Source of the DNA: Sequoia sempervirens
Lineage: Eukaryota > Streptophyta > Pinopsida > Cupressales > Cupressaceae
NCBI GenBank assembly: GCA_007258455.2
Contig: VDFB02000002.1
Span: 167,283 to 231,282, forward strand
Length of the DNA stretch: 64,000 nt
Direction of reading: 5' to 3'
Program-made: the position numbers and the translations under genes
Notes under the pieces: model-generated
What the model was told of the DNA's origin: nothing
Databases searched by the model: none
The model's input: the letters and a program-made list of their open reading frames with translations, nothing else
Part shown: positions 49,951 to 60,597 of the stretch, one piece after another
Numbering within the stretch: position 1 is the stretch's first letter
Layout: each line of letters begins with the position of its first letter

Positions 49951-51495
49951 ATGAGCCGACCTGTCATTTTCATTTTTTAGGTTTTCTAGAGGAGTTTAGA
50001 GTGCTTTCTAAGGAGTTCAATACATTTGTCACCTGCCACCCTCACATATGTGATCATCATTTGGCTGTCCTTAGTGGATTTTGCATCTTCCCTCATCGGA
50101 CTTCTGAGCTAGGTTTGTCATCTACCTTGCCGTGAATTTTTTTGTAATTTTGCACTTGAAACAATGAACAAACATGGGTTAAAATGCTTCAACTTGATAA
50201 AACATGACACCCCCTAAAAAACCCAAATGCCGAAAGTCTAGAAAAACCTCCAAGGCATCTCCTAAGATCAATTTGGAAATAGACCTCACTGTTGTCATTC
50301 GTTGCATAGGGCATTCACACCATTTGGGCCCATGTCGCCTTTTCGTCGTCAAAACCTTGAACAAATAACAATATGACCTAACAGCGGGACCACCTCCCAG
50401 GCCTGCAACCCCGGGCCTCCATCAGTCAATTGTCGAAGAGCTTAACAAACTTAACAAACTTAACACTTCAAATTCAGCCTCTATCTAAGCTTCTCAGGTT
50501 TGCTCCTATGGAACTCGATCCCTGGGATGTCGCATCGCTTTTGTCTTTTCACACGGCGAGGAGAACCCATCCACCCGACCACTGAGGTCTACTCTTCCTT
50601 TTGTCATTCTGAATTAAATGCAAACTAACTTTTCCATCATGTCCCTAGTCCCCGCTCCTCGGATCTCCATCTATGGAGTTCCTTTGCGTCTTCGTTGTTT
50701 CAAACTACCGTCAGGTGACGTCATCCCATCTCCTGCCGAGCCTCGACCCTCCAGTTGCTGCGATGACCTAGTAAAAGGCGAACTTTGGCGTCCCTGCTCT
50801 CATCGGGCTCCTCCCATTGGGATTTTGTTCTATCTCATTTGATTCAAAAGGAAGAACACATTCATCTTTCTGACATCCGGTACCCGCCCTTTGAATTTCT
50901 GAGAGAAACTTGAGATAAACCTAGTGGCAAGATTTAATGCCGGGTTTGGCCACCGGGCCACTCCCGCCGCTCTACAGAGCAAAACCCCGAAGGATTTTAA
51001 TGCCTTGAGACCCGAATTCTTTTATGTTTAAAGTTACATTGGCCGTCATTTGACCTCCCAAGTCTTGGACCCCATAATTTCATTCCTCCCTGGCCGTTCT
51101 AAATAGTAAAGCCTTGATGGCTTTTTGGTCTCATATCTCTAGGGGCATCAAAAGTGATCTAAATGACCTTCAAATTGAAAACCAATCTTGACGCACATGC
51201 TCAAATTTAACCCTCTCCTGCATAAGCCTTTGAATCCACCAAATTTTGAAGTTAGGAGAAATCAAATGGGTTGCCCTACACTGTTCACCCTTGAAAACAA
51301 TGTTCCTACCAGGGAAGTCTGCCCTGTGGGCCTGGGTTGTCAAAAATCCATCCAAAAGATGACTAATGACATCTGGAAGTAAAGATTTGATTTCATTAAT
51401 CATATGTTGTCTAATTGGATTTCATCCACGAGATTTTGACTAATGTTAATGCTCTCATAATTGGTTGTACTCAATATGCCTTGTTTACAAGATAT

Positions 51496-54400
51496 ATGGA
51501 ATCGGGTGTAGGACCCTCGGGGGCCACAGCAAAGAAGGACAAGGGAAGAGAGTAGACAAGACTCATTGTGGAAAGGAGGATGAAGAAAAAATGAAGTACC
51601 AATTCCAGGGTGAGCCTTTGCATTCAAAAGCCATCACAGACTAGAAAGAAATTATAAACACCAATATCGGCCATGTTGATATTGATGAGTTCAAGCAAAG
51701 GGTTAGAATCCACCCCAAGACCAATAATGCCAGATTCATCAAAAAAATTGGAATTACAAAAGATGGAGGCTTGCCCCCATCCCTCATAGCCCCTAAATTG
51801 GTCATGGATTGTCGGCAGGCCTACCAGCCATAGACACAAACCATTGTTGATAGGGATGAAAACATTCTTGCCGACATGTTGGGTGAGGCAATTACTAAAA
51901 CTTTTCACATCCCCACCTTTGAGGAGATGGAGATGCCCACCATGGAGGAAGGAAAAACAACATGGGATGAGGACCCGATGGGCTGCAAGAAGCTAATAAA
52001 TTAGTACCGACTCAAAGAGAAAAGGGGCAACACTGCAAAGGTTCCTTAAGAACTCTTCTGCAATAAATTATATGAGGACTACCATGACTTGGTCACCATG
52101 TTGAGCAGGGTGATGGGTCTCCCTGATGCTTCCTACTTTGAAGAATGGATGGTGTATTTCATAGAGCAGATCCTTTGGGGGGATGAAGACACCACAACAA
52201 AAGCTTCATTCTACTAGGGAGGCATAATAAGCGACTGCTTCCATGAGTAGTTTATGAATATGAAGAAAACCTCCAAGTTCTATATGATGTCCTATCTTGT
52301 GTACTCACTAGCTGAGTAGAGGTAATACAGTGGATTTTTTGTGGCATCTGATGAGGAGCCAGGGTGAAGATTCAAGGTCTATGACAGATATCCCTAGCTC
52401 TAGTTCAAGAACTTCAAGAAAGAGTATTGTAGGGTAAATGACGCCACATCATCAGGTTACTTGGAGGGGATTTTGAGAGAAGGGTCTCTTATAGTGGTCA
52501 AGTGCTCTTAAAGAAATATGCATTCTTATTCATACAATACCCTAAATTCACATATATTCATGCCCAGGGTTTCATAGAAAGGCTAAATAAGCTGCCCCAG
52601 TACCCTAATGATCATATCATATTGTTAGAGCTCTCCCAAAAGTTGCAACATGTGCATTCAGTTATCAGTAGTAGACATTTGGAAAGGATCCCTTATCCCT
52701 TAGTCGTGGGCCAAGGAATGTACAAATTACAAACTTCCTAGTGCACTGGGAATTTTGAGAAGGAATTGGCAGAGTACCATTTCCACCTATACACTGCTCG
52801 TCCATAGGTGGACCCACATGGGCATGTGAGGAAGGCACTAGGACCAGGGTATGCCCATTTGCATCATGTTGAAGATTTCTGGGTAGATTTCTAGGATGAC
52901 AAGGAAGTGTGCATAGGGCATTACATGCAAACAACTACGTACTTTGTGAGGAGGGTTCAACTATTTCCCATACCAGATTAGGTCAAACAGGATGAGAGCA
53001 CCATCATGGATCCCAGATGTAACATAGTCACTAACTTTCTGCTACCAACAATAGATTGGGATGAGCAGGAGGTTGATGACCTCGATATTCTAACCAAGCC
53101 AATTATGGCTTGTACCGAAGAATGGTTTAATGGACGATTAGCTCGATTAAAGCAATAGGGGGTTGTCCTAGCATATGTGGGGCTCAAGAATGAGCCTAGT
53201 TCTATAAGAGATGTCACTACTACCACTTCAATAGGAGGGACATCCAAATCTCCTCTGCTCACAAGGTCAAAGAAGAGGAAAGGGATTGAGGCAAAAGAGT
53301 CACCAGATCCCAAGGTTTATTCAAGAAAAGATTCAGAAGGATCACCCTCTAAGAGGCCCAAATAGATGGGAAGCACCACAGAGCAGCCAACAATTCAAGA
53401 GTGTACCCTTTCGGAGGGTGAGGAAGGGAAAACATATCAGCTAAAACCTCCTCCAGCCCTCCTTGTCTTCGCCACCCTTCCATTTGTTTCCCTGGCCATA
53501 GTAGCCACATCCCTACCTGTGGTGGACATCTCAGTCCATCTCACCTCCTCTCCCCCAACCAGGCCCATAATAGTGGTTGACTCTTCCTCTGCCACAACTA
53601 CTCCACTTTCCTCTGCTAGTGCCATGTCACCTACTACATCACTTCCACTGGCAGCATCAACAATACCAATGCTCACGCTCACATTTTTGGAGGCTTTCTC
53701 ATGGCACATGCAGAATGTCCCCTTCGAGATTTCCCATATCTTTTTGGATCCCACAATCCAAGTTGCCTTAATGTAGGTCCTTGCTAACATTATGCCTTCA
53801 CAATTTCCAATGGGACTACTAGTAATGGAGGCCACAATGTTGATTTATGAAGAATGGGAGAAGCAGGAGAAAGAAGCTTTGAAGGCAGTGGAGGAGGAAG
53901 TCGATGAGTACTACGAACACCCAGAATATGAGCACCAAAAAATCGATAAGGTGTTTTGTGAAGAACAAGAAATAGGGTCTTCTGAAAGTGGAGACAAAGA
54001 GGAGGGTACAGGTGGTAGAACTATTGTACAAACCTTTGATGATGATTTTAAGGGGGAAATGGCCCGACAATTGAAGGACGATGAGGAAGAGGTAGAAAGG
54101 TCACCTCCCAGAGGAGAATAACAAGAAGGTGCTAGGGCAGAAAAATATGTGGAACTCCCTATAGGGGAGCAATAAGAGGATGTGCCACCTCCTTATGGAG
54201 AAGAAAAAAATGTAGAGGAAGACAAGCCTGAGGAGCATGTGCACAAGGACAAACAAGCTGAAGAAAGGAAAAAGAAAGAAATTGAGATAGAAGAAAGTAC
54301 CTAGGGGCGATTGCCTACTAATCCTCCCATCAAATGCTTCATGTTCATCCAAGACTCTGATGAGGAAGAAGGAGACAACACAAAAATGAAAGAAAGGGAC

Positions 54401-55612
54401 CCCATAGGTGAACAATCAAAGATCCAAACAAAGAAAGGCGAAGGTGATCGTGAATCGCCCAAGGGAAAATATGCTATACCTGAATGGTTAGAGAGACAAC
54501 TTGAAAAGAAGACTCTTGCCCCAAAGGATCCAAGAGCAAGACTAGAGGCTATCCTAGCCCAAGTGCATATCACAACCAGGAAGGAGAAGAAGCCCAAAAT
54601 CAGATCCAAGGTAACGATGGATGCTTCTAGGTCCTGAACTATGCAAGTAGCAATGTTGGCGGTAGGTGAAGGAGTAAGCTATAATATCTCTACCATTTAT
54701 TTGGCAATTTCTACAAGAGAGAAAAAGGTAGAGCACCTCAAGGAGTCTGTGGCTATGGTGGTGCATCTACTACAATAGGATATAGTCTCAAAAGATGAGC
54801 TTAAAGCATAGGTAGTTGACTTCACAGTTTACATCCAACAATGGTCTTCAGGTAAAGAAATGCCTACCACATCCATGGCTCCACCCCAACTATTTTCCAA
54901 GGAATAAATTGACACACTAGAAAAAATAAAGAACCTGGACAAAACTATGGAAAGCTGGTTACAATAGGTTTTATACGTTAGAAATATAGGTATCAGTCGG
55001 CCTGTTCAAACAACCATCAAGTTCCTAGATTTACAACAATCTCTGGAAGGCACAAAGAAACTTTGCATCAACTTCCCTGTGACATATAGGTCCACCTATT
55101 CAAAGATCAAGGTTATCCTCTGACTACCAAAAGCCATATGGGAAAACAAGTTTGCACTCAAAGGGGACGATCATTGGCTAGTGGATGTATGGAAATGAGA
55201 CTTTGATAATAAGAAAGAAAGGTTGGAGTAGGTAATTGACAAAGTGGATCCAGATGTTGAATGGGTCAAATAAATTAGGGAAAATTGTGCCCAATATTTG
55301 AGGTTGATGATGGGATATGACATGCCCACGGTGCAAATTGATCCAGAGAAAATAAAGCCCCATTTCAAAAAAAATATGGAGGACAGGATGTCATATGAGA
55401 TAACCATAGATTTCATGAGTTTTTCCGCCTGTGCCTTTTCCCATTCAAAATTGTTTAGAGTACACGCTGCCAATTATGATGAAGACTGGAAAAGGCTTGA
55501 GGACAACTCCAAGGAATGGACTTATCAAGTGTTACGGTTCGAGATCATGGAGGTTGACAAACTCCCACCTATAATTTTGAAGTTCATGGAGTATGTAGCT
55601 TTGAAGGAGTAG
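51496..55612 (+). pseudogene. Protein encoded inside the right LTR (U3), unknown function
   Basis: Collinear with 36061-40203. The ATG at 51496 opens MESGVGPSGATAKKDKG, free of the stop that the left copy has at 36100, but a one-base loss soon after shifts the frame. Later open parts are 52502-52741, 53177-53365, 53366-53776 (Pro/Ser/Thr-rich), 53792-54121 (acidic), 54311-54637 and 55298-55612 (KFMEYVALKE then the shared TAG). Several stops are at the same codons as in the left LTR (TAA 52047, TAG 52215, TAG 52248), so they predate or were shared at insertion. No known domain is identified. Confidence 0.7.
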
Positions 55613-55844
55613 GAGGGCCACCCTATTGTTAGTGAAGATCTTCTGAAGGAATATCTATAGTAGAAAGAGCAATCAACAAAAGACAAAATGCTACAATGCT
55701 ATCACTAGAGGAAAAAATAGGGATATGGACAAGATTGTATTTTAAATTGTAATATATTGGGGGGTAGGTAGAACCCTAGTTTGTAGTGAATCTTGGCCAC
55801 ACAATGAGATTAAATTTTTGCCATTTTTTCTACTTTTTGGGCAC

Positions 55845-55853
55845 TATAAATAG
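55845..55853 (+). promoter_or_regulatory. Main LTR TATA box, right LTR
   Basis: TATAAATAG, a canonical plant TATA box, in GCACTATAAATAGGGGG. Matches 40436 in the left LTR and lies about 230 bases after the end of the U3 coding region. Confidence 0.65.
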
Positions 55854-56619
55854 GGGGTCTCCTCTTATTTTCAAAAGAGAGTTGAGTTGTTATAAATACA
55901 TGCTGCAAAAATCTCTAATGAAAATACATTGACTTGGTGCATTTTCCAAGTTCTTTACATGTTTCCTGATTCAATCTCCATCGTTAGATGCTTTATTTAG
56001 ATTTACATTGTTGTTCTAGTTAGCTTTAATCTTCTTGAATAGATTTTAGTAATATTTTTCCATGATTATAGAAATTCATGTTGTGTTGATGCCTTCTAGT
56101 CCATACTTTTTTCCATTTGCTACTGGTAAACGGTCTTGTAAAGTTAGTCTTGGCTAAAACTTGAAGCTGCTTTAAACTTTATCTTTTTCCATGCATCTAT
56201 GTGGTGGATGAATGATAAAATATCTGCAGACCTTTGAAGATAGCACAGATTCCATGATACTGTATGTTTCTTGGTTACATGGGATCCTATTTGAAGGAAG
56301 TTGTCATTGTTCACAATTAGTTACATGGGATCTTGGATAGCAGAACTTCCATGATCATTGTTCACAGTTAGTTGCAAATCCAGGAACCTTCTCTCTTCCC
56401 TACTCTTTTTCCCTTGTTTTTTTGAAAGAGCCTATGCTAAGGTTCATTGCACATTGTAAAGCCAAAATTTGAAGAAATCATCAAAGTTTTAGATTGTTGT
56501 TTGAATCTATAGCAAAGTGCACCTTAACTCCTATGTTAGAAACTTTAAATTTGGATATTCACTTTGCATCTAGCTACATAATTCTGCCCTGTGATTACTA
56601 GTAAAATGACATCAAACAT

Positions 56620-57401
56620 GGGTATGTGCAGGATCATGATGGGCCAAAAAGTGGCGATATGATGGGTATTTGTAGGGTATGTGGCTGACGACTTTTTACC
56701 CAAAATTGATGAAATGAAAAGGGTTTTAAAGGAGATTCTCAACTTCCACCAATATAAATTATCCTTTACTTTGAATTTAATAAATAATAATTATTCATTT
56801 TGTATTTGAATTATGACTAAAGTCCCGATTGATAGGCTGATTGAAAACATCTATAGCTTTCAAATAGTATCACATTTTGGAATCCAAAACATGCATCACA
56901 TTCTATGTTTCACATACTATAGGATTAATAAAAGAAAAATGAATTTCATGAAGTTTTGACCAAGTTAAGGTGGTCGACATATGAGATTTTATATTTTTTA
57001 AAAGTTGTAATAAAATATTCATAATTAATTATTTACTTGGAAAAATTATAAAAAATATGCATCACATCCGGACATGAGTTTGCTACTTATGTCTAAAATC
57101 TTATCAAAAAATATTATCATTTTATTGTGGTTAGGGTGGTCAGAAAGACACTTATTTTTTCCCTAAAATTTAAGTACTACTGCATTGAAACTTCAAATGT
57201 TCATGAAATAGATTTATTTTTAAAAAAATAAAAAATAGTAGTTTAGAAACTACATTCAATTTGCTGCAGATTCTATTCTTACATATTTTTGAAATAATAT
57301 AGATAGCTTATTCAAATTTTTACGTCAAGTTTCCTAACTCTTATTTTTCTAAATTTTTTGCCACTCAAGGGCTTGTTTTTTCCATGATCCTGCACATACC
57401 C
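56620..57401 (+). mobile_element. 782-bp TIR element with 4-bp TSD and preserved empty site
   Basis: Ends GGGTATGTGCAGGATCATG and its inverted copy, with the inner inverted match continuing imperfectly. Flanked by ACAT at 56616-56619 and 57402-57405. The left LTR has the unfilled site TCAAACATCAACTG near 41175, with one ACAT. The interior is non-coding and matches 16722-17508 in opposite orientation. A 4-bp duplication does not fit hAT (8), Mutator (about 9), CACTA or PIF/Harbinger (3) or Tc1/mariner (TA). Superfamily not assigned. Confidence 0.9.
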
Positions 57402-57556
57402 ACATCAACTAAGGAGTTCCATGCAAGTCATGACCTGCACCCGAGAGACCTTGGGGAGATTTTTAGCAACTTGTTCTTGGTTATTTCCTTTCAAGAGAGG
57501 TAGTGCACATACTCACTGTCTGTGTTGAGAGAAAGTGTACAAAACACCCATCAACA

Positions 57557-57561
57557 TGGAT
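57557..57561 (+). repeat. Right target-site duplication of the giant LTR element (TGGAT)
   Basis: Directly follows the CAACA end of the right LTR and equals 7935-7939. Confidence 0.85.
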
Positions 57562-60127
57562 GATCTAGAAAATTTTTATGGTTTTTATTCCAATTGGTAT
57601 GAGTGAGGTGGTCACCCAAAAAATTTTGTTACCATTTTAATTTGATGCTTTTTTTCACATATAGATTGATGGAGGATTTAGTGATAGTTGGTATGTTTCA
57701 CTTTAGGACAGTCGTTGTCCTATCATGGTTTGGTATTATGGAGGATTAAAGGAGTTTTTGGATAAGACGATGGTTACCTTGTTATTATAGGTATCTTTTT
57801 GGAGCATGAGAGCATGTTTAAGAATTAGATGGTACATGGTTGGCCGATGGATTTTTTCCTTTGATAGTTACTTCTATGGTTTTTATTTGTAATGTATAAT
57901 GTCATGTGGGAGAAAGTTAGGATTTAGGTGTCATCTACCTTGTAAATCCTATGTTATTTTACATGTTTCCAACATCCTTGGAAGGTGTCTCTAGACACTT
58001 AGGGTGCTACTAAAATTTAATTTGTATAGTTAATTCCACCTATTATTTGCAATACATCCATAAGGATAAGGGGTCCATTGCTAGTGGTAAATGTAACTTA
58101 TGGAGAAAATTAATTAATTAATTTCCACCTCTAAGTGAAGCAATTGAAAAATAATGGAGGATGAATATAGATTTACCTTGGCAATGGGAATTCATGAAGT
58201 GTCATTTTTGGGTGCCTTGTCAGCACCTCTTTCGTTTTCTCTTATTTTGTAAACCACTAGTGGTTTCACCTTTCATGAAACTCTATAAATTAGATCCCTA
58301 GGATATTATAATAAACACAATATATTTTACTAAGAAGGAATATTTGTAGGAACAAGATAAAGAGTTGGATGCATTAAGATTGTTCATAGGTACATAGGTG
58401 CTACTAGATTGGAGGTAAAGAGGAGAATGAAACTATGATTATATTTTAATCTTTATTTCAAAGTTAATGCATTCTTGGCCTCTCTTCTTGGTGGATTGTT
58501 TTTCTCACAAGGGTTTCTCCAGGTAAATCATATGTTATGTGTTGTAATAATGGTGCTCAATAATTTTTCTATTTGTTGATTTAAATCTATAAAATAATTC
58601 ATAGTAATCCAAGATTATGAACACTTAATTTCATATTTGTATATAATTTGTAGATTTCTATATTATAGTATTTTAAGCCTTGTATCTCACCAAATCAATA
58701 TCATAATTTTATTTTAAGAATAATTAGATTAGAGATTGTAATTTTCAACATGCTATTGGTGTGTATTCCATAGATATTGAAGTGTATGTCCCATACAATA
58801 TATTTAATAGGAAACTCAAGTCACTTTAGGCTATTTGATAATATAAAGGGTCATTCATGTACACATAAGACATATTTTTGTATATTAAATTCTACATCAA
58901 CCAATGCGAATTATGTTATGAAAATTATTACACCATTAAATTCAGTAAATTTAATAGACTTTAAATTTAATATATTTTTATTATGGGTTCTCTAAACTAG
59001 TTACTAGCCTTGGTCCCTAATAATTGACATTTTAAAATTAATGTTTTATAAAAAAGGAATGATGTGAGAGGTGTGGTTAATGTCCATCACATATCAACAA
59101 ATTAATTTGACTTGATGCTAGAGATAGGAGACCAAACATTCAAAAATCCTCTTTCCTCATTTAGTTAGTTGGAGAAGAGAGAAGCTTTGTTGGTACATTC
59201 CCACTCTTTATTTGTTCATTTTGGAGTTAGGTTTTCCCATTGTTAACCCCTCCATTTGTCAATAGGCTGGGTTTTTATTGGCGATGCAAAGTTTTACTTG
59301 GTTTGAGCATGTTTAGTTGAGTTGTTTGATTAGAATCCTGACTCATTTGATCAATGTGCATGTTTCCTCATCTATTGGTCAAAAGAGAAAGGATTAATAT
59401 TCCTTCCACTACCTCCTTAGACATGTTCATTAAACATGAAAATAATTTGAAGAATTAGCTAGTGGTGGACAAGCCATTAGTGCAAATAACTCAATTATTT
59501 TTCTATGCCTAGTAAACACAAAAAACATAAGACATGCAAGGTCAAATGTATCACTACGTCAATTCATAGTTGGCAAAGAAGTGTTCCATGGATATTTATC
59601 ACATTTATTCTTCTTGTTTATGTCTCCCTTTGATTAATGGTCATATTTTTTGTTCATGTGGTTGTGAACTAAATTTTAAATGTCATAAAAATATTTGATA
59701 TAAATGCATAATAAGAGCATATAAAATTACTTTAGGGTTTATGGCTTGTGACGAAGTGGTGGTTTAGGTATATGGAAGAAGGGGCAAGGGGCTAGATAAA
59801 AAGTAAGAGAATTATGTAGGAGCAAGTGGAGAAACATAGAGTTTAGTCTATTAGGAAAATAATGGAAATGAAAGGAGGGTGGGGATGTGAGGGGAAAAAT
59901 GGAATGCATAGGTATAAGGGATACATTGGCAATTAAAAGTAGTAAAAATAAAGACAAAATAATAGAGAATAAAAGACATAAGTAGGTAGAAAGTGGTAAT
60001 AACTCTAAGAGAATACACACATGATATTTGAATTTTACTATATATAAATTTTGATAATTCAAAGCATGTGATGCCAACTACCTCTTAAAATGACTTGGGT
60101 CATGTCTCACCTTTAAATACCAATATT
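57562..60127. other. Flanking intergenic DNA upstream of the P450
   Basis: No gene recognised; the minus-strand 112-codon frame at 59739-60077 is Leu/Pro/Phe-rich without family signature. Contains the repeat shared with 1130-1250 (at 58751-58871) and a perfect 16-base palindrome at 58251-58266 (AAACCACTAGTGGTTT). Confidence 0.5.
58751..58871 (+). repeat. Dispersed repeat shared by both flanks (copy 2)
   Basis: Matches 1130-1250 in the same orientation over about 120 bases. Lies about 1.85 kb upstream of the intact P450 start. Confidence 0.65.
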
Positions 60128-60441
60128 CTAGATGCATGAAAATTGTCATACTATCAAACAAAAAAAAATGAATACTCACATATCACATTAGTTAACATTG
60201 ATTACACAATAACACTTCAAAAAATAAAAAAATAAATCATTTGAAAAATCGACCAGACCAACTTTTAAGTCTTTCCAACTAGATACATAAAAAAGTCATA
60301 CTATAAAACAAAAACAAAAAATTGAATACTCACATATATACATAATAACACTTCAAAAAATTAAAAAATAAAATAAAATAATCAAATCATTTGAAAAATC
60401 CAGTCAACCTGGACCACTAGCCAGCTTTAAAGTCTTTCCAA
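60128..60441 (+). repeat. Tandem duplication in the P450 promoter region
   Basis: Two adjacent copies, 60128-60278 and 60279-60441, each begin CTAGAT-CAT and contain GAATACTCACATAT, AATAACACTTCAAAAAAT and AATCATTTGAAAAATC, ending AAGTCTTTCCAAC. The second copy is slightly longer through extra AAATA units. It lies about 160-470 bases upstream of the ATG. Confidence 0.85.
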
Positions 60442-60501
60442 CGTGGAAGTTACATCATGAAAGACTACTTCAATCTTTCCCACCATTAAAGACCAAAGAA
60501 T

Positions 60502-60507
60502 CACGTG
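60502..60507. promoter_or_regulatory. G-box (CACGTG) upstream of the P450
   Basis: CACGTG about 90 bases before the ATG. In plants this is a binding core for bHLH and bZIP regulators. Function here is inferred from the motif only. Confidence 0.4.
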
Positions 60508-60541
60508 CGCCGACTTTGCATCACCCCATAGGATTGTGGCC

Positions 60542-60547
60542 ATAAAA
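60542..60547 (+). promoter_or_regulatory. TATA-like element of the P450
   Basis: ATAAAA (in CCATAAAATGG) about 50 bases before the ATG at 60598. If used, transcription would begin near 60570, after the in-frame ATG at 60547, which favours 60598 as the start. Confidence 0.35.
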
Positions 60548-60597
60548 TGGTGTACCGGAAGACCAAGGAAATAAAGATTTTCTTGTTTAGAGTTAAT

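Larger units (their letters stand above)
7940..57556 (+). mobile_element. Giant Ty3/gypsy (Tat-like) LTR retrotransposon with about 7.5-kb LTRs
   Basis: Two long direct repeats bracket gag and pol. The left LTR is 7940-9341 joined to 35152-41329 (about 7.58 kb after removing the CACTA insertion). The right LTR is 49287-57556 (about 7.48 kb after removing a TIR element). The unit starts TGTTG, ends CAACA, and has identical TGGAT target duplications. The internal region is 41330-49286. Without nested insertions the element is about 23 kb. The two LTRs look roughly 85% alike in stretches compared by eye, and pol is full of stops, so it is an old, dead copy. No convincing primer-binding site was found after 41329 (a TGG begins at 41340 but matches no tRNA end I can name), and no clear polypurine tract precedes 49287. 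Confidence 0.88.
49287..57556 (+). repeat. Right LTR (interrupted by a 782-bp TIR element)
   Basis: Starts TATTGTTCCCTCAAC, against TGTTGTGCCCTCAAC in the left LTR, so the first dinucleotide TG has become TA. Ends CAACA followed by TGGAT. It shows the uninterrupted form of the CACTA insertion site at 50601-50625, which proves the two-part left LTR. It contains the U3 coding region 51496-55612 and TATA boxes at 49942 and 55845. Confidence 0.87.

Noticed and set aside
35152..57556. Two independent copies of a large repeat (35-41 kb and 49-57 kb), each read as its own element
   Set aside because: The left copy continues at 7940-9341 across the CACTA insertion, and shared ends plus TGGAT duplications make them the two LTRs of one element.
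59739..60077. 112-codon minus-strand open frame upstream of the P450
   Set aside because: Hydrophobic, Pro/Leu-rich, no family signature and no start context; likely chance.
60547..60597. Alternative P450 start 17 codons upstream
   Set aside because: It would place a basic stretch before the anchor, and it overlaps the likely TATA element; the start at 60598 gives a standard N-terminus.
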